Source of the DNA: Alectoria sarmentosa
Lineage: Eukaryota; Ascomycota; Lecanoromycetes; Lecanorales; Parmeliaceae
Reading direction: 5' to 3'
Length of the DNA stretch: 64,000 bases
NCBI GenBank assembly: GCA_009733775.1
Contig: WOGZ01000050.1
Location: forward strand, 89,223 to 153,222
Position numbers and translations under genes: made by a program. Numbering within the stretch: the first letter of the stretch is position 1; the number at the start of each line of letters is the position of its first letter. Shown here piece by piece: positions 29,833 through 40,082 of the stretch. The notes beneath the pieces are model-generated. The model saw only the letters and a list, made by a program, of their open reading frames with translations, ran no database searches and was not told the origin of the DNA.

Positions 29833-32552
29833 ATGTCCAACGCCAGTGTGTGCGGGTGTCTCTACCAAACCCTCACGGGAGAACACTCCGAAAAGCACTA
29901 CTTACCCCAAGTCGTACGTACATTTCTGTATTAACGCCTTTCATTTGACAGATCAAGTCGCAAGCCATTCTCTGTACCGTCCAGATTGGTCGATGCTGCT
30001 TGGGTTACGGGTCATGTGTGGGAACAAAAGGCTCCTTCTCCTGTCAAGACTTGCCTTGTTTCTCGAACTCTGACCTTGGAAATCCAATGCTGACTCCACA
30101 ATTTGCGTAGAAGTTGTCAGCTTATTGCACGATCTTGCGGACTACGTCCGAAATAACTTTAAAGCAAACGTTTTCCAACCCATCACAGACAGACGCTATC
30201 AAGGAATGCAAATACACCTTCCCGCTCTTTAACGGGGTCAGTGTCGTGAGCTTCACATGCAAAATTGGGGATCGTACTCTTCATGGGGTAGTGAAAGAGA
30301 GGCGAAAGGCTAGAGCTATGTATGAAGCAGCAAGGTCACGTGGTGAAACGGCAGGTCTGCTTGAGCAGCTTCCGGAAGCTGCTGATGTTTTCAGCACAAA
30401 GCTGGGTAGCATACCCGCTGGCGGAAGCATTCTAGTGGAGATCAGCTACGTCAGCGAGCTGAAGCATGACGCTGAAGTCGACGGTATTCGCTTCACATTG
30501 CCCACAGCAATTGCACCACGCTATGGGTCTCAACCTCGCAGTATCGTCGCTGGAAAAGGCGTTTTGGATGATGGCATCGACATAATTGTTGATGTAAGTA
30601 TGGGTGAATCTTCGCTCATACAGAGCATCCAGTCACCTTCGCACCCTATTCTCGTCAGCATAGGAAATATCTCGACGTCGCGCCAGGATGTTCAACCCGT
30701 CATGCACCAAGCCTCTGCTACTCTCGCCTTAAGGAGTACGCACCTCGGCAAAGACTTCGTCCTCATAGTCTCCCACAGGGATATTGGGATCCCTACTGCG
30801 TTCTTGGAGGCTCATCCGAGCATTCCAAACCAACGTGCTCTAATGTTGGATCTGGTGCCAAAATTTTCTTTGTCTCCTGCACGGCCTGAGATCATTTTCG
30901 TCGCCGATCGCAGTGTCAGTATGGCCAGCGAGATCCCAACTCTAATATCTGCCTTGAAAGTCTTCCTCAAGAGTTTGCCCGTTGGGGTTCCATTTAATAT
31001 TTTGTCCTTTGGATCTCGCTACGATTTTCTTTGGCCTAATAGCCGAACATACGACAGCGAGTCACATGAGGAGGCGATGGCTCATATCGAGTGCTTTGAG
31101 GCAAACTATGGCGGAACTGCGACTCACACTGCTGTTAGAGCGGCAATTGAGCGCCGTTTGGGAGACCTTGACTGTGAGGTTCTGCTTTTGACTGACGGTG
31201 ACATATGGGATCAGGAACACTTCTTCCGCTACCTGGATTACATTGTTGGGAATAGAATCCGTGTGTTTCCACTGGGAATTGGCAATGAAGTATCCTCCAG
31301 CCTTATTGAAGGAGTTGCTCGCGCGGGTAAAGGATTCGCGCAGATGGTCGGCGAAGGCGAAAAACTTGAAAGCAAGGTGGTCCGTATGCTCAAGGCAGCA
31401 TTGTCACCGCATATCTCAGACTACACTATGGATGTTAATTACGAGATTGCCACAGACGACAAAAGGGACATGACGTGGGAGATGGTCGAGAAGGTGACAG
31501 ATGGCCGGAAGGTCATCCTTGCCGAGCAAGAAATACCACAGGACACAAAGGAAGAAAATCAGAAGCCGATCTCACTCTTCGATTCATTTGAGATAGAAGA
31601 CATCCTCTCGCTGGGCTATGAGGACCAGGATCCGTATGCACATCGACCACTTTTTCCAATACCAAAGCTACTACAAATACCACACAAGATACCTCCTCTA
31701 TTCCCCTTCGCACGAACTACAGCCTACCTTCTTTTGTCTCCTGATTCCACCCAAAAGACTCTCAAGTCAGTGATTTTGCGGGGCACATCTCCACAAGGGC
31801 CTTTGGAGCTTGAAATTCCAATCCAAGAGTTGCCCGAGCCAGGTAGGAAGATCCATCAATTGGCTGCAAAAAAAGCCATGCAGGAGCTTGAGGAAGGTCG
31901 AGGCTGGACCCATGACATCAAAGACAAATTGACTAGAATACCATTGAAGCACCTTTATCCGAGCTGGTGCGAGGAGAATGCCCAACGAGAGGCCGTTCGC
32001 TTGGGGGTGCAATTCCAAGTGGGTGGAAAGTGGTGCTCATTCGTAGCCATATCTGAGAACGAACACACGGGTATGAAGCCTTCGGAAGACGACATGTACA
32101 GGGTTGAGTCCCCGGTCCAGGCGCTTGAAGCCTCGTTCGATGAAGACTCGTTCGATGGGGCGGAATCATGTGCATCAGAAGGAATCGAATGCGAAGAAGC
32201 CGAAGAAAGTGACGAAGACATGGGGTTTGGTCTTTCCGACTCTTCCCGTCCTATAGATACGGATAGTGACAAAGTCCTTTCAATCATCGAGTTGCAGGAT
32301 TTTGAGGGATGCTGGACTGGTGCTACAGAGCTTGCCAGTATCATGGGCATAAAAGAGAAGGCCTTGTCAGAGAGGAAGGAATCTCACTGGATCACCTTGG
32401 TAGTCATTGCATTTTTGGAAGGGAAGATGGACAAAGAGAAGGGAATTTGGGATCTGGTAGTTTGCAAGGCGAGAACGTGGTTGGAGGAGAAGGAATTCAA
32501 GGTGGAGGCATTGGAGGCGGAGGCTCGTCAGGTTGTTCGGCAGGGGAAATAG
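29833..32552 (+). CDS. VIT and von Willebrand factor A domain protein
   Basis: Two exons (29833-29913, 30111-32552) give 840 aa. Residues about 10-150 form a VIT domain (SNPSQTDAIKECKYTFPL, GVSVVSFTCKIGDR, SRGETAGLLEQLPEAADVF). A VWA domain follows from about residue 280 with the metal-binding MIDAS motif DxSxS (IIFVADRSVSMASEIPTL), the conserved Thr in YGGTATHTA and LLLTDGDIWD. After it come a linker with PLFPIPKLLQIP and PLFPFARTTAYLLLS, an acidic Ser/Glu stretch and a C-terminal helical region. The order VIT-VWA is that of inter-alpha-trypsin-inhibitor heavy chain and PARP4-like proteins. Fungal members lack a signal peptide, as here, and have no established role. The intron resembles the introner-like family at its 3' end. 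Confidence 0.9.
29914..30110 (+). repeat. intron possibly related to introner-like family
   Basis: 197-nt intron of the VIT/VWA gene. Its 3' part contains AAGACTTGCCTTGTTTCTCG and GGAAATCCAATGCTGACTCC, which resemble the corresponding blocks of the intron at 36762. Resemblance is limited to about 60 bases and could partly reflect the shared branch-point word CTGAC. Confidence 0.35.
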
Positions 32553-34028
32553 ATGTTTTTTCTCGTTGGACATGTCGGCCAAAGTGGCGGAAGGATTAAG
32601 GAGGGAAAAGTAAGTAAATGTTATGGAAGGACTAAAAATTGCTTGTGTGCTCCGCGGTGTTCATAGGTAGAGAGAAAAACGAACGGAACCAACTGGGCTG
32701 ACAAAGAGGTCTCCTTTCCGAGTTGATGATTAGTGTGGTCTTCGTCACCATTCGTGTATACCTTAAGCGGCTGATTTCTCACAAACTTATTTCTCTTTGA
32801 CCTTCGCAAGCCCGACTCCGTCAGTGAACCATGCCTCCCTTGCCAAATCCAATGCATCGTCGTCCAGCTCCCAACCAAAAACCACCCTTGGGCCCAGAAA
32901 ATCTTCTGAATCCACCTCTGGTACCGGACAGGGGCACCTTGCCAATCATGTTCGAAACTCAAAAAAATTTACACCAATCTCGCTGCCGTGTGTCAAACAG
33001 GTCTCAGTATACGGGAAGGATGGAGCGGCCGACTTGGACAAGCTTTCGCGTCTTGTTGGAGAGATCCGGTCGCTAGAAGAGTTCCTTCCTGACGCAACGG
33101 AATCTCCCGTAGCGCCCAATATTTTTCTCGCCTCCGATGCATCCAGGGTGTGTCAAGGAGATCCGCCAACGCCCTCTCCCATGAATCACGACGCGGACAC
33201 CCCAAGGAGTTTTTTGCAAGCAGGTCCAGCAGATCTACCAGCACGCCCGAACTCAGCAGGAACAGCACCGTGCAACAGAAAAGGCGCACGAGCGCGAACT
33301 ACAGCCACTGGGGAGAAGATTTCGTCAAAAAGCGGCACGAAGCAGACGTGGAATCGTCGCGAGAAGATCCATGGCCTGGAGCCCCAACACCGCCGTCTGT
33401 TGCAGCCGGAGGAGATCAGTTCGTCCCATTGGGGCCGAGTTGGGCGGCGAACGTCCAAATGTTCCTCATAGGAGTGGAATTGATCAACGCTGGCGATTCG
33501 CTTTGATTCGGCGCGAACATCGCCAGCCAGTGGATCTCTGCTCCTTCCTCAATTGGCGGCTTCATTGTGGATAAGCGTTGCAGAATGTCAGGCATGCATG
33601 AAGATCAGATATGCGGCATCGAGTTTGGTTATGGGGTATTAGGCCGACAAATTGTGACATCTGAAAGTGAGTTCTGCTCGTAGGCAAATGTTCTCTTGGG
33701 GAACTTACCTTTGACCTGCAGTCCTTCGGTTTTTGAAATGATCAATTTGACAGGTACTTTTGGAGAAAAGTCCGTGATTTGAGACTTATGCAGGCTTGAA
33801 GTTAGATAATCCTGTAAGATACTTAGGTCTCAAAGTCATCAATTTGGCATGTGGGTTGGAAAATGGCCCTTTGGTTTATGAGTCTAGAGAACTTCGTAGT
33901 TTGAGAGATTATTGTTCGACATTATCTAGGGAAAAGATCGAAGCCAGTAATTCAAGAAGCGTTTGTCCATCTGATGAGAAAAGTTTAGAGATCTATTTGA
34001 TGCCTCGGTGCGAAAAGGCTCAAAACGT
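32553..34028. other. intergenic with coding-like remnants
   Basis: About 1.5 kb. The 32831-33506 part is coding-like but frame-broken (listed separately). From 33507 to 34028 no gene is supported. Confidence 0.45.
32831..33506 (+). pseudogene. possible frame-broken coiled-coil gene
   Basis: Coding-like segments lie in three frames in succession. A Ser-rich part leads into VYGKDGAADLDKLSRLVGEI; then comes a coiled-coil-like part (QQIYQHARTQQEQHRATEKA); then DFVKKRHEADVESSRED and a segment ending GVELINAGDSL. An ATG at 32831 with good context opens a different frame. No intron pair joins them cleanly. The heptad-like Gln/Glu/His/Arg segment resembles the coiled coils in the genes at 38.9-39.7 and 40.1-41 kb. 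Confidence 0.3.
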
Positions 34029-34460
34029 TCAGAACCCATCATCCCGAAGATCAGCAATCCGATCCCAGCGACCTACACCATGCATTTCCCTCAACTCCAC
34101 CAGTTCCTGCTCCCTCTCCTCCCAGAAACCCTCCAGCGCCTTTCTCAACCGCGCGCGCTCAAATATCAGTGCAATATAATTAAAAGAACGATTTCTCTCC
34201 ACCCACAAACAGTGGCTGATCTCTGCGATGTCTTTTTCCAATTCCGCGGCGACGAGGTCGCTCTCTCGGATTATATTCGCTTCGATGCGGGAAACACAGC
34301 GGACACAGAGGGCGGGGAAGTCGATTATCGCTGTGTGGAGAACGGAGATGGTGCCGTTCCAGCGGTTTTGGGCCGGAGAATAGGACTCGCAGTATTGGTA
34401 GGGTTGGAATTTGCTTCGATGGCCGCAAGAGGCAAAGGTTTGGAGGGTTCCTCCACACAT
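34029..34460 (-). CDS. small Cys/His-containing protein (MCGG-type), unknown function
   Basis: Single exon, 143 aa, minus strand. The chosen start (34460) gives MCGGTLQTFASCGHRSKF; the frame is open upstream and an ATG at 34547 would add 29 hydrophobic residues. The N-terminal half has spaced Cys/His (MCGG, CGH, YCE, CVRC) that could bind zinc. The C-terminal half is a charged helix (IFERARLRKALEGFWEERE). Ascomycete genomes contain many short proteins opening with MCGG and a C.GH...C motif followed by ALC..C; their function is not known. The pattern is the main support for calling this a gene. Confidence 0.6.
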   Translation of the reverse strand: MCGGTLQTFASCGHRSKFQPYQYCESYSPAQNRWNGTISVLHTAIIDFPALCVRCVSRIEANIIRESDLVAAELEKDIAEISHCLWVERNRSFNYIALIFERARLRKALEGFWEEREQELVELREMHGVGRWDRIADLRDDGF

Positions 34461-35923
34461 TGTGGTCGCGAGAATGTCTTGAAGAGGGTTTTTTGGGTTA
34501 AGTAATTGAGAACAAATGAGAAAAGCCGCTCTGAGGATAAGAAACATCCACGATTATACCAAAGGTAGGCAAATGCCAAAAACGCATTGTTCACTCCCTT
34601 GGTCAAGTCGCCACAAAGCTGTTGTCTCAGTCGAATAGACTTCTTTGCCTGTCGACAAGGATCGCATTCAAGATTCAAGCCCTCATGTCTCGGCCCTCGA
34701 AGGCATGAGGAAAGAGGAGAGAAAGCCTGTCACTCTTCGACTATCATCGTACTATCTTCAAGTCTGCCTTTCATTTAGTTTTATTGAACGGGAAGACTAT
34801 AAAGGTCTTTCTTTGTAAATTTGACCACAATTGTTCTTTCTTTGTTATACATCGAAACGAGACTGCAGCAAAGAAAAATGAAATTGTATCTACGCCTTTG
34901 GACGTCTTTGTGAGATGGGCAAAGGGTTCTCATGGCGAAGAGAATTGCTGTCTTTGCCTCGCGAATGTGGAATGAGATTTGGATTCTTTCAGTGTTGCGT
35001 GCCTCTATATAGGTACCCTGTCTTCCACTTTGTGGAGCTCTCATCTTTGTGGAGCTCTCATCTTTGTGGGAGCTGGGTTCTCCAATGTGATCTTCTTGTA
35101 GACTAGGATCCGACACGTAGAGTCCAGAAGCTCCCACAACGAGCCGTGGCACGAGCACTTTGGTCTCCTGCTGGGAGATGGAAGTTGCCTCTGAGGCTCG
35201 CAATATCTCTTGATTCTGCGTTTTCAATATATGGCAATCGAGGAGCATTGGTAGATTATAGGTCATGGAACGACGGGGCTGTGATTTCCAACCTGTATAT
35301 CGTTACTGAAAGATTCTGTCCCATGTTCGAGAGCGACATATCCCACACGACCGGTTTGAAACTCCCGGCGGCTGAGCGAAAGCTTTGATTAAGCCGTCGA
35401 GCAGGCTTTGAAAATAACTCGAAACGTGTATGGTAAGCCCTCCAGATTTCAGCAAAGAAATGGGCCAACGGTCATGTTCCGTCTCTCCAAACATTCCGGA
35501 CTTGGATTTGCGTACAACAGTAGCGAGATATCTCCGCTGTGTTTGTGTTTTGAGGACGGAGGGGCAAGCTATGCAGCGGAATAAACAAAGGCCGACAGGG
35601 CAACGGCAATGTAAAGGTCTTGATCGGTCTGCAACCCAAAATCCTAGGTAAACAAGGCCTTATCCTTTTTCATGTGCTCAGTATACATGTTAGCAAGGGC
35701 TAAATTGGTATTCCGACAGCCTTTGCTTGTATATAGTAGAGCGGCGGGAGGAGCCGTTTGGCCAATTTAGGTTTGTTTGTGTTTGCTTTAGTCCATCTCT
35801 ATTCTCTTGCAGTGAGACATAGAATAATACCCTGACATCCATTTCCTGCATTGTATCATGGCGTTATCATTTTCTACCTAGCTAAACCACGTCGGTGTTT
35901 ACAGTGTGCACTGATTCTTGACA
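34461..35923. other. intergenic, no gene seen
   Basis: 1.46 kb. A 161-codon open frame on the minus strand (35266-34781) has a real ATG but no domain-like content and is not called. A short tandem repeat is listed separately. The end should carry the promoter of the gene starting at 35924. Confidence 0.4.
35028..35072 (+). repeat. 17-bp tandem repeat, about 2.6 copies
   Basis: CTTTGTGGAGCTCTCAT occurs twice back to back, followed by a partial third copy with one extra G. Confidence 0.85.
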
Positions 35924-37392
35924 ATGGCGTCTACTCCAAGCTCTGACCCTACGAATTGGACACCAGCCGAAAGCGATTGTGACAAATGCGGAGCTCCAGC
36001 GTCTTGGGCAGAAGAGTATGTAAATCTTCCTTCCGATCCTTGCGCATAAGACTTCTTCGTGAGACGCATTGCAGGTGACCACTATTTCTGCTTTCCTCTG
36101 CTCTTGAAATAGTCATCAATGTTGGATTTCCAAATCACAGAGGCAATACTGACTAGGCAAGTACAGCTGGACAACGAATCTATCATGGAATGACGGCTCG
36201 AAACTCCACATGGCTACTTATTTTGCAAGCCCAAGAATGTGGCCTTTAGGGTACATATTGGGCAGTCCATACTCACCCCTCAATCTGGAGCAGCAATATC
36301 CGAACCTCAACTGGAGAGACCGCTTCGAAGATCTTCTCGCACTTGAGTCTGGAAACAAGATGATCAGTGCAGTCAGCAGACAAAAGGAAGCCGCAACAGC
36401 GTCTCGTATCCGAACTGAGAGCGTCCATGATGACATCTCTCATGTGAATCAAGATCTTCAGCGCAACCAAGATTATGTTGTTCTTCTGCAGAAGTTGCGT
36501 GAAGTCGCCGTTCGCATGGAAGACACTGCCAGTGTTTCAGTGATTGACAATGATGCACTACCATTTCAGAAAAAGTCTTCCGAAATGACCATTGCAAATG
36601 GGAAAGCTCTCATTGAGAGTCTCCATGATCTCCGGAACAAGCCTGCGAGCATCTACAAAAAGAGAGTGCCTTGGATCACTTCTCTCATCTCGAGCGGTGC
36701 CATGCTAGGATGGGAGTCGGCAATTTATGACAGCGCCGACGGGTGGCAGGCTGATGTCTATGTGAGTTATATCCTCGATCCATCATTCCCCTTTTCCTCA
36801 TATTTTGGGGGCCGGAGACCTTTTCCGCCTCCTAAGACATGTCTTCTAACCCTTGAGCCATCCTTGAAAGGGAAATACTGACTCCGAAGTCATTCAGAAG
36901 GCTGACGGCTCCGGAGACGGGCAAGTTTTCTCTGAACTGGATTTATCCGTGATATTCAAAGAAGGACATCGACTGGATTTCAAAAGTCCCCCATGGTCGA
37001 CATATGAGGGTTCATACAATTTAATCTACCCACAGATTGAGCAACTCTGCCCGGATGGAGAGGCAGATCCAGACTCAGAACATGCATACAATACCATTGA
37101 TAACATTCGCCCGTCCATACTTTCTCAATTGACAACAGTGCAACGGCGAAAGTCGTGGAACGGTAGCATTGAGACCCGAGTTGTGCTTAAGAACCGCTTC
37201 ACCGACGGCAGGGAGGAAGAGAAGACGATCGTGAATGATGCTTCGAAGGTACTCGAGGAGGTGGAAAAAGCACATGCTTCTGTCAAAGAAAGGCACAACG
37301 CTATCGGTCTCGTATTCTGGGAGCTATTGTATCGAAAACAGAAGGAAGGTCTTACTACCAGGAAGGAGATGTTAGACGATGGGGTGGATTAG
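35924..37392 (+). CDS. protein of unknown function with N-terminal CxxC
   Basis: Three exons (35924-36015, 36167-36761, 36898-37392) give 393 aa with frame kept at each junction. The N-terminus has one CxxC pair (SDCDKCGAPASW). The middle is helical and charged (VNQDLQRNQDYVVLLQKLRE), followed by KRVPWITSLISSGAMLGWES. The C-terminal third is again helical and Lys/Glu-rich (KVLEEVEKAHASVKERHNA). No known domain, signal peptide or membrane segment was recognised. The second intron (36762-36897) is one of the two near-identical introner-like introns and separates WQADVY from KADGSGDG in phase 0. Confidence 0.7.
36762..36897 (+). repeat. introner-like intron, copy A (136 nt)
   Basis: An intron of the unknown gene. 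It aligns without a gap to the intron at 42382-42517, also 136 nt, with about 22 differences by eye (roughly 84% identity). Both end in CATTCAG and share TCGATCCATCA, GGCCGGAGACC, TTCCGCCTC and GAAATACT. It holds a 12-bp perfect palindrome, AAGACATGTCTT, at 36834-36845. The host exons are unrelated, so similarity is confined to the intron. Confidence 0.85.
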
Positions 37393-37920
37393 AATGCTTC
37401 AATAAGAACGGCCTATCTTTTTTGCGGTTCGATGGTACCAAGCTCTTGGTATATTTAGAATGCATCTTGACTCGTTCAGATACGATTCGACGGTCACGAT
37501 ACCCACACCGGTCGATTTTTTTCTGATGGACTAGCTTTACGAAACTTTTTGTGGTATGAGCGCTATTCCTCCTTCATGTTTGGAGTCATGCTGACAAAAT
37601 CGGACGTAGCTTAATGTTTATGAGCCCCCACTACATTGGGTAAAGGCGTGGTATTGCGCCAACCTAATCTCTCTAATCCAGACGAGTGTTCTTGTCGTGA
37701 ATTGATGATTAGTGCATGTCGTTAGCGCCCATACCCATAGAAGCAACAGAATGGACCGGGTATATACACCTGATGCAGCTGTTTCGATGACCACATCCCT
37801 TTCTACGAAACTCGAGCCACTCGTTTCTCATATCTCGCCAATGAACCCACCATATCCCCCATCCTAAGCTCGACCCCCTTCCTCCTCTCTTCAGTCCTCA
37901 ATTCCCTTTCCTCTTCTTCC
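37393..37920. other. intergenic, no gene seen
   Basis: About 530 bp between the unknown gene and the gag-like relic. A frame-shifted continuation of the relic (Glu-rich) may extend down to about 37803; otherwise nothing is recognised. Confidence 0.4.
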
Positions 37921-38500
37921 TCAAGCCCCAACTCGGAAGAACAGGCATGCGATCCACTCCGGAACCTCACGGACCCTCTCCCAATACTTGCCAGCTGAAG
38001 TTTCAATGTGCTCTGCAAATTCCGCAACACTCTGCCCCTCCCCTCTCATCGCGGTCACCAGATCGTAGAACACCATTGGGGCAATGTCTCCGGTTTGGCC
38101 GCCATCTTGTGGACCACAGAATTATTCCAATATTCTCCAACCGATTTCGCCATACCGATGTTTACCAATCCGTTCCCGTATCCCATCCTCGCACGAGTCC
38201 CATATTTTGACCCACGCATCCGGGGACTTCTTCTCCCACGCTTTCAAAGACCGCTTATAGGCCGTGCAAGCATCTCGATACGCACGCTCCTGCACCCAGC
38301 AAGCGTTTCGCGCAGGAGGACCTGGCTTGGTAGGCTTGGTCTGTTCGCCTGTGGTCACGGCCCAGAGGTCTTTGGATCCTAGCAGGGTTTGGATGGAGCT
38401 TGTCCAGGCCGGGAAGTTAAAATGAAACCCCGTTGAGCTTGTCGGTCATGTTGTCTTGCTTTGGCTTAGGCTTGCGAACGGGCTTGTCCGGGGGGGGCAT
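37921..38500 (-). pseudogene. relic of a retrotransposon gag-like (UBN2/Copia-type) gene
   Basis: From an ATG at 38500 (MPPPDKPVRKPKPKQ) the frame reads DKLNGVSF, then one extra T shifts it. In the next frame it continues NFPAWTSSIQTLLGSKDLW, a typical gag opening (KLNG..F..W...I..LL...DLW). Further along are WEKKSPDAWVKIWDSCEDGI and GWRILE, then a TAA, then in the same frame FYDLVTAMRGEGQSVAEFAE and ETSAGKYWERVREV to a TGA at 37921. The block layout matches the gag segment of Copia-type elements or proteins domesticated from it. One frameshift and one internal stop make it a relic. No integrase, RT or LTR was seen nearby. Confidence 0.6.
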
Positions 38501-38877
38501 TGTTGAGGGGTAGGGAGGAGATGGGTTGAGAAGCTGTGAATCTTTTTTTGGAGGGTTGTGATGAGAATTGAGTGGGGTTGATAGCAGTATGAGTATAGAG
38601 AATGGCCTGCAAGAACCCGCCCTACCCATCAATCAATCAATCTAGCAAAGATCAAACTCCGCAACTCACCAGATATGATCATGCCCCATCACTTATGACT
38701 CGCACATGATCGCTGCCCATTGACAAAAACAAGGCTCAGCAGACTCTCAAGATAAACTTTCGTTCAATGATACACGGATTTTGCGTCCATGTTGCGAGAT
38801 GATTGATGGATTTTATGCCATTGGGGTCACTATCGCGTTTGAAAGACGGATTTCGGGGGACCAAACAGCAAAGCGCT
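38501..38877. other. intergenic, no gene seen
   Basis: About 380 bp between two broken genes. It includes the short AATCAATCAATC word at 38631. No gene supported. Confidence 0.45.
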
Positions 38878-39716
38878 TTAAAAGGGGATACATGGTGTAC
38901 GGATGTCCAAATCAAACATCCCCAGCCAGATGCTCGTACCCATCCCTCTTAGCATTCGACACTTGAGCTTGCCGCTTCGCCCTTCCCTTCCGTCTCTCCA
39001 TCTTTGAATGCGCACTTTGCACATCCTCTTCGCTCGCTGAAGCTCCATTGCGTTGTCCCAGCGTCGTATTTCGGTCGGGCCCCACGGCGCTGCTGTCAGT
39101 GTCCGGGCTTTCAGTCCGGACATGATCCTCCTCTCTGAAACCATGACCCCGCGAAAATTCGGCGTCAACGGCTCTCTGGTCGCCTCCCCAGACCCTCCGA
39201 CTCTATCGGGTTTCTCCCTATCTTTGCGATCGTTCAATTGCTCCCTGCTCAGCACATCCCAGCCGCCTAGGTCGTTCTCGACGGTGAAGTATTGCTCATC
39301 GGCGGCTAGATTTTTCCCGTCTTTGATGTCCCGTAGCTGGATGCTTGATCGCGCTCCTCAACAAAGGGTTCTTCCCTATGCAGGAGCGCCTGCGCGTGAA
39401 GATCTTCTCTGTGACGGAGCTCTTGTGCGTGAGCGGTTTCCCGCCGCTGCGAATCCCTTTCATACAAGTCTTCAATGAGGGGCCCAAGTACTTCGTATAG
39501 TCGACAAAGGTGGGGAAGTCCCGAGTCGATTATAGCAATGAGTGCAGATGAGAATGCTTCGTTCAATGGAGATTTTGCCGCCGGTGGCACTGTTTCTGAT
39601 GGCGTTGAAGTAGATGATCCCACAGCTGAAGACTCTGAGTCCGATGGTGTTGAATTTAGTGGCATGAAGCCCGAGTTGTGGGCCGCAGGAGGCTTTGGAG
39701 GAAGAGAATGCGACAT
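38878..39716 (-). pseudogene. frameshifted coiled-coil gene, function unknown
   Basis: From ATG 39716 the frame encodes a Ser/Pro-rich N-terminus, then FSSALIAIIDSGLPHLCRLY and a heptad-like coil (HAQELRHREDLHAQALLHRE). Near 39340 the coding signal leaves this frame, which stops at 39306. It resumes in another frame as RDIKDGKNLAADEQYFTVEN, DLGGWDVLSREQLNDRKDRE, and a basic C-terminus ending at 38878. No GT-AG pair of credible length joins the two parts, so a one-base (or two-base) indel is the simplest reading: a recent pseudogene, or a sequencing or assembly error. The N-terminal half resembles the coiled-coil gene immediately upstream on the same strand. Confidence 0.5.
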
Positions 39717-40082
39717 CGTACTTTGCCTTGAGTGTTCCCAAAGTTTGGCCCTGCTCGGGGTTTGTTCTCTGCAGTCTTCCACAATTGGTTTGGAGCATTA
39801 AGAGATGAATATAATGGAGATCGTGTGTATACAAGCCATCGTTAGAGGCTGATTATCCAACATTCCGTCGTAGATCACGCAGTGAGTCGAAACTTCGCTG
39901 TCTGTTCTAGAAGGGCCAGGGTTTCCTTGGAATGGCGAGAATCGGATCGCAGGGCCAAAATAGAAAGGCCAGACAATTTCACCATACCACGAAAGCTCTG
40001 GATCTTGCTTAGATACGACCTGAGACAACCCGTATTCTTTGTCCTGGGGGATTCCCGCATTAGAGCCAAGGTTGGCAAAGGC

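Noticed and set aside
34781..35266. 161-codon minus-strand ORF with an ATG
   Set aside because: No domain-like segments, a composition typical of random open frames, and no conserved pattern.
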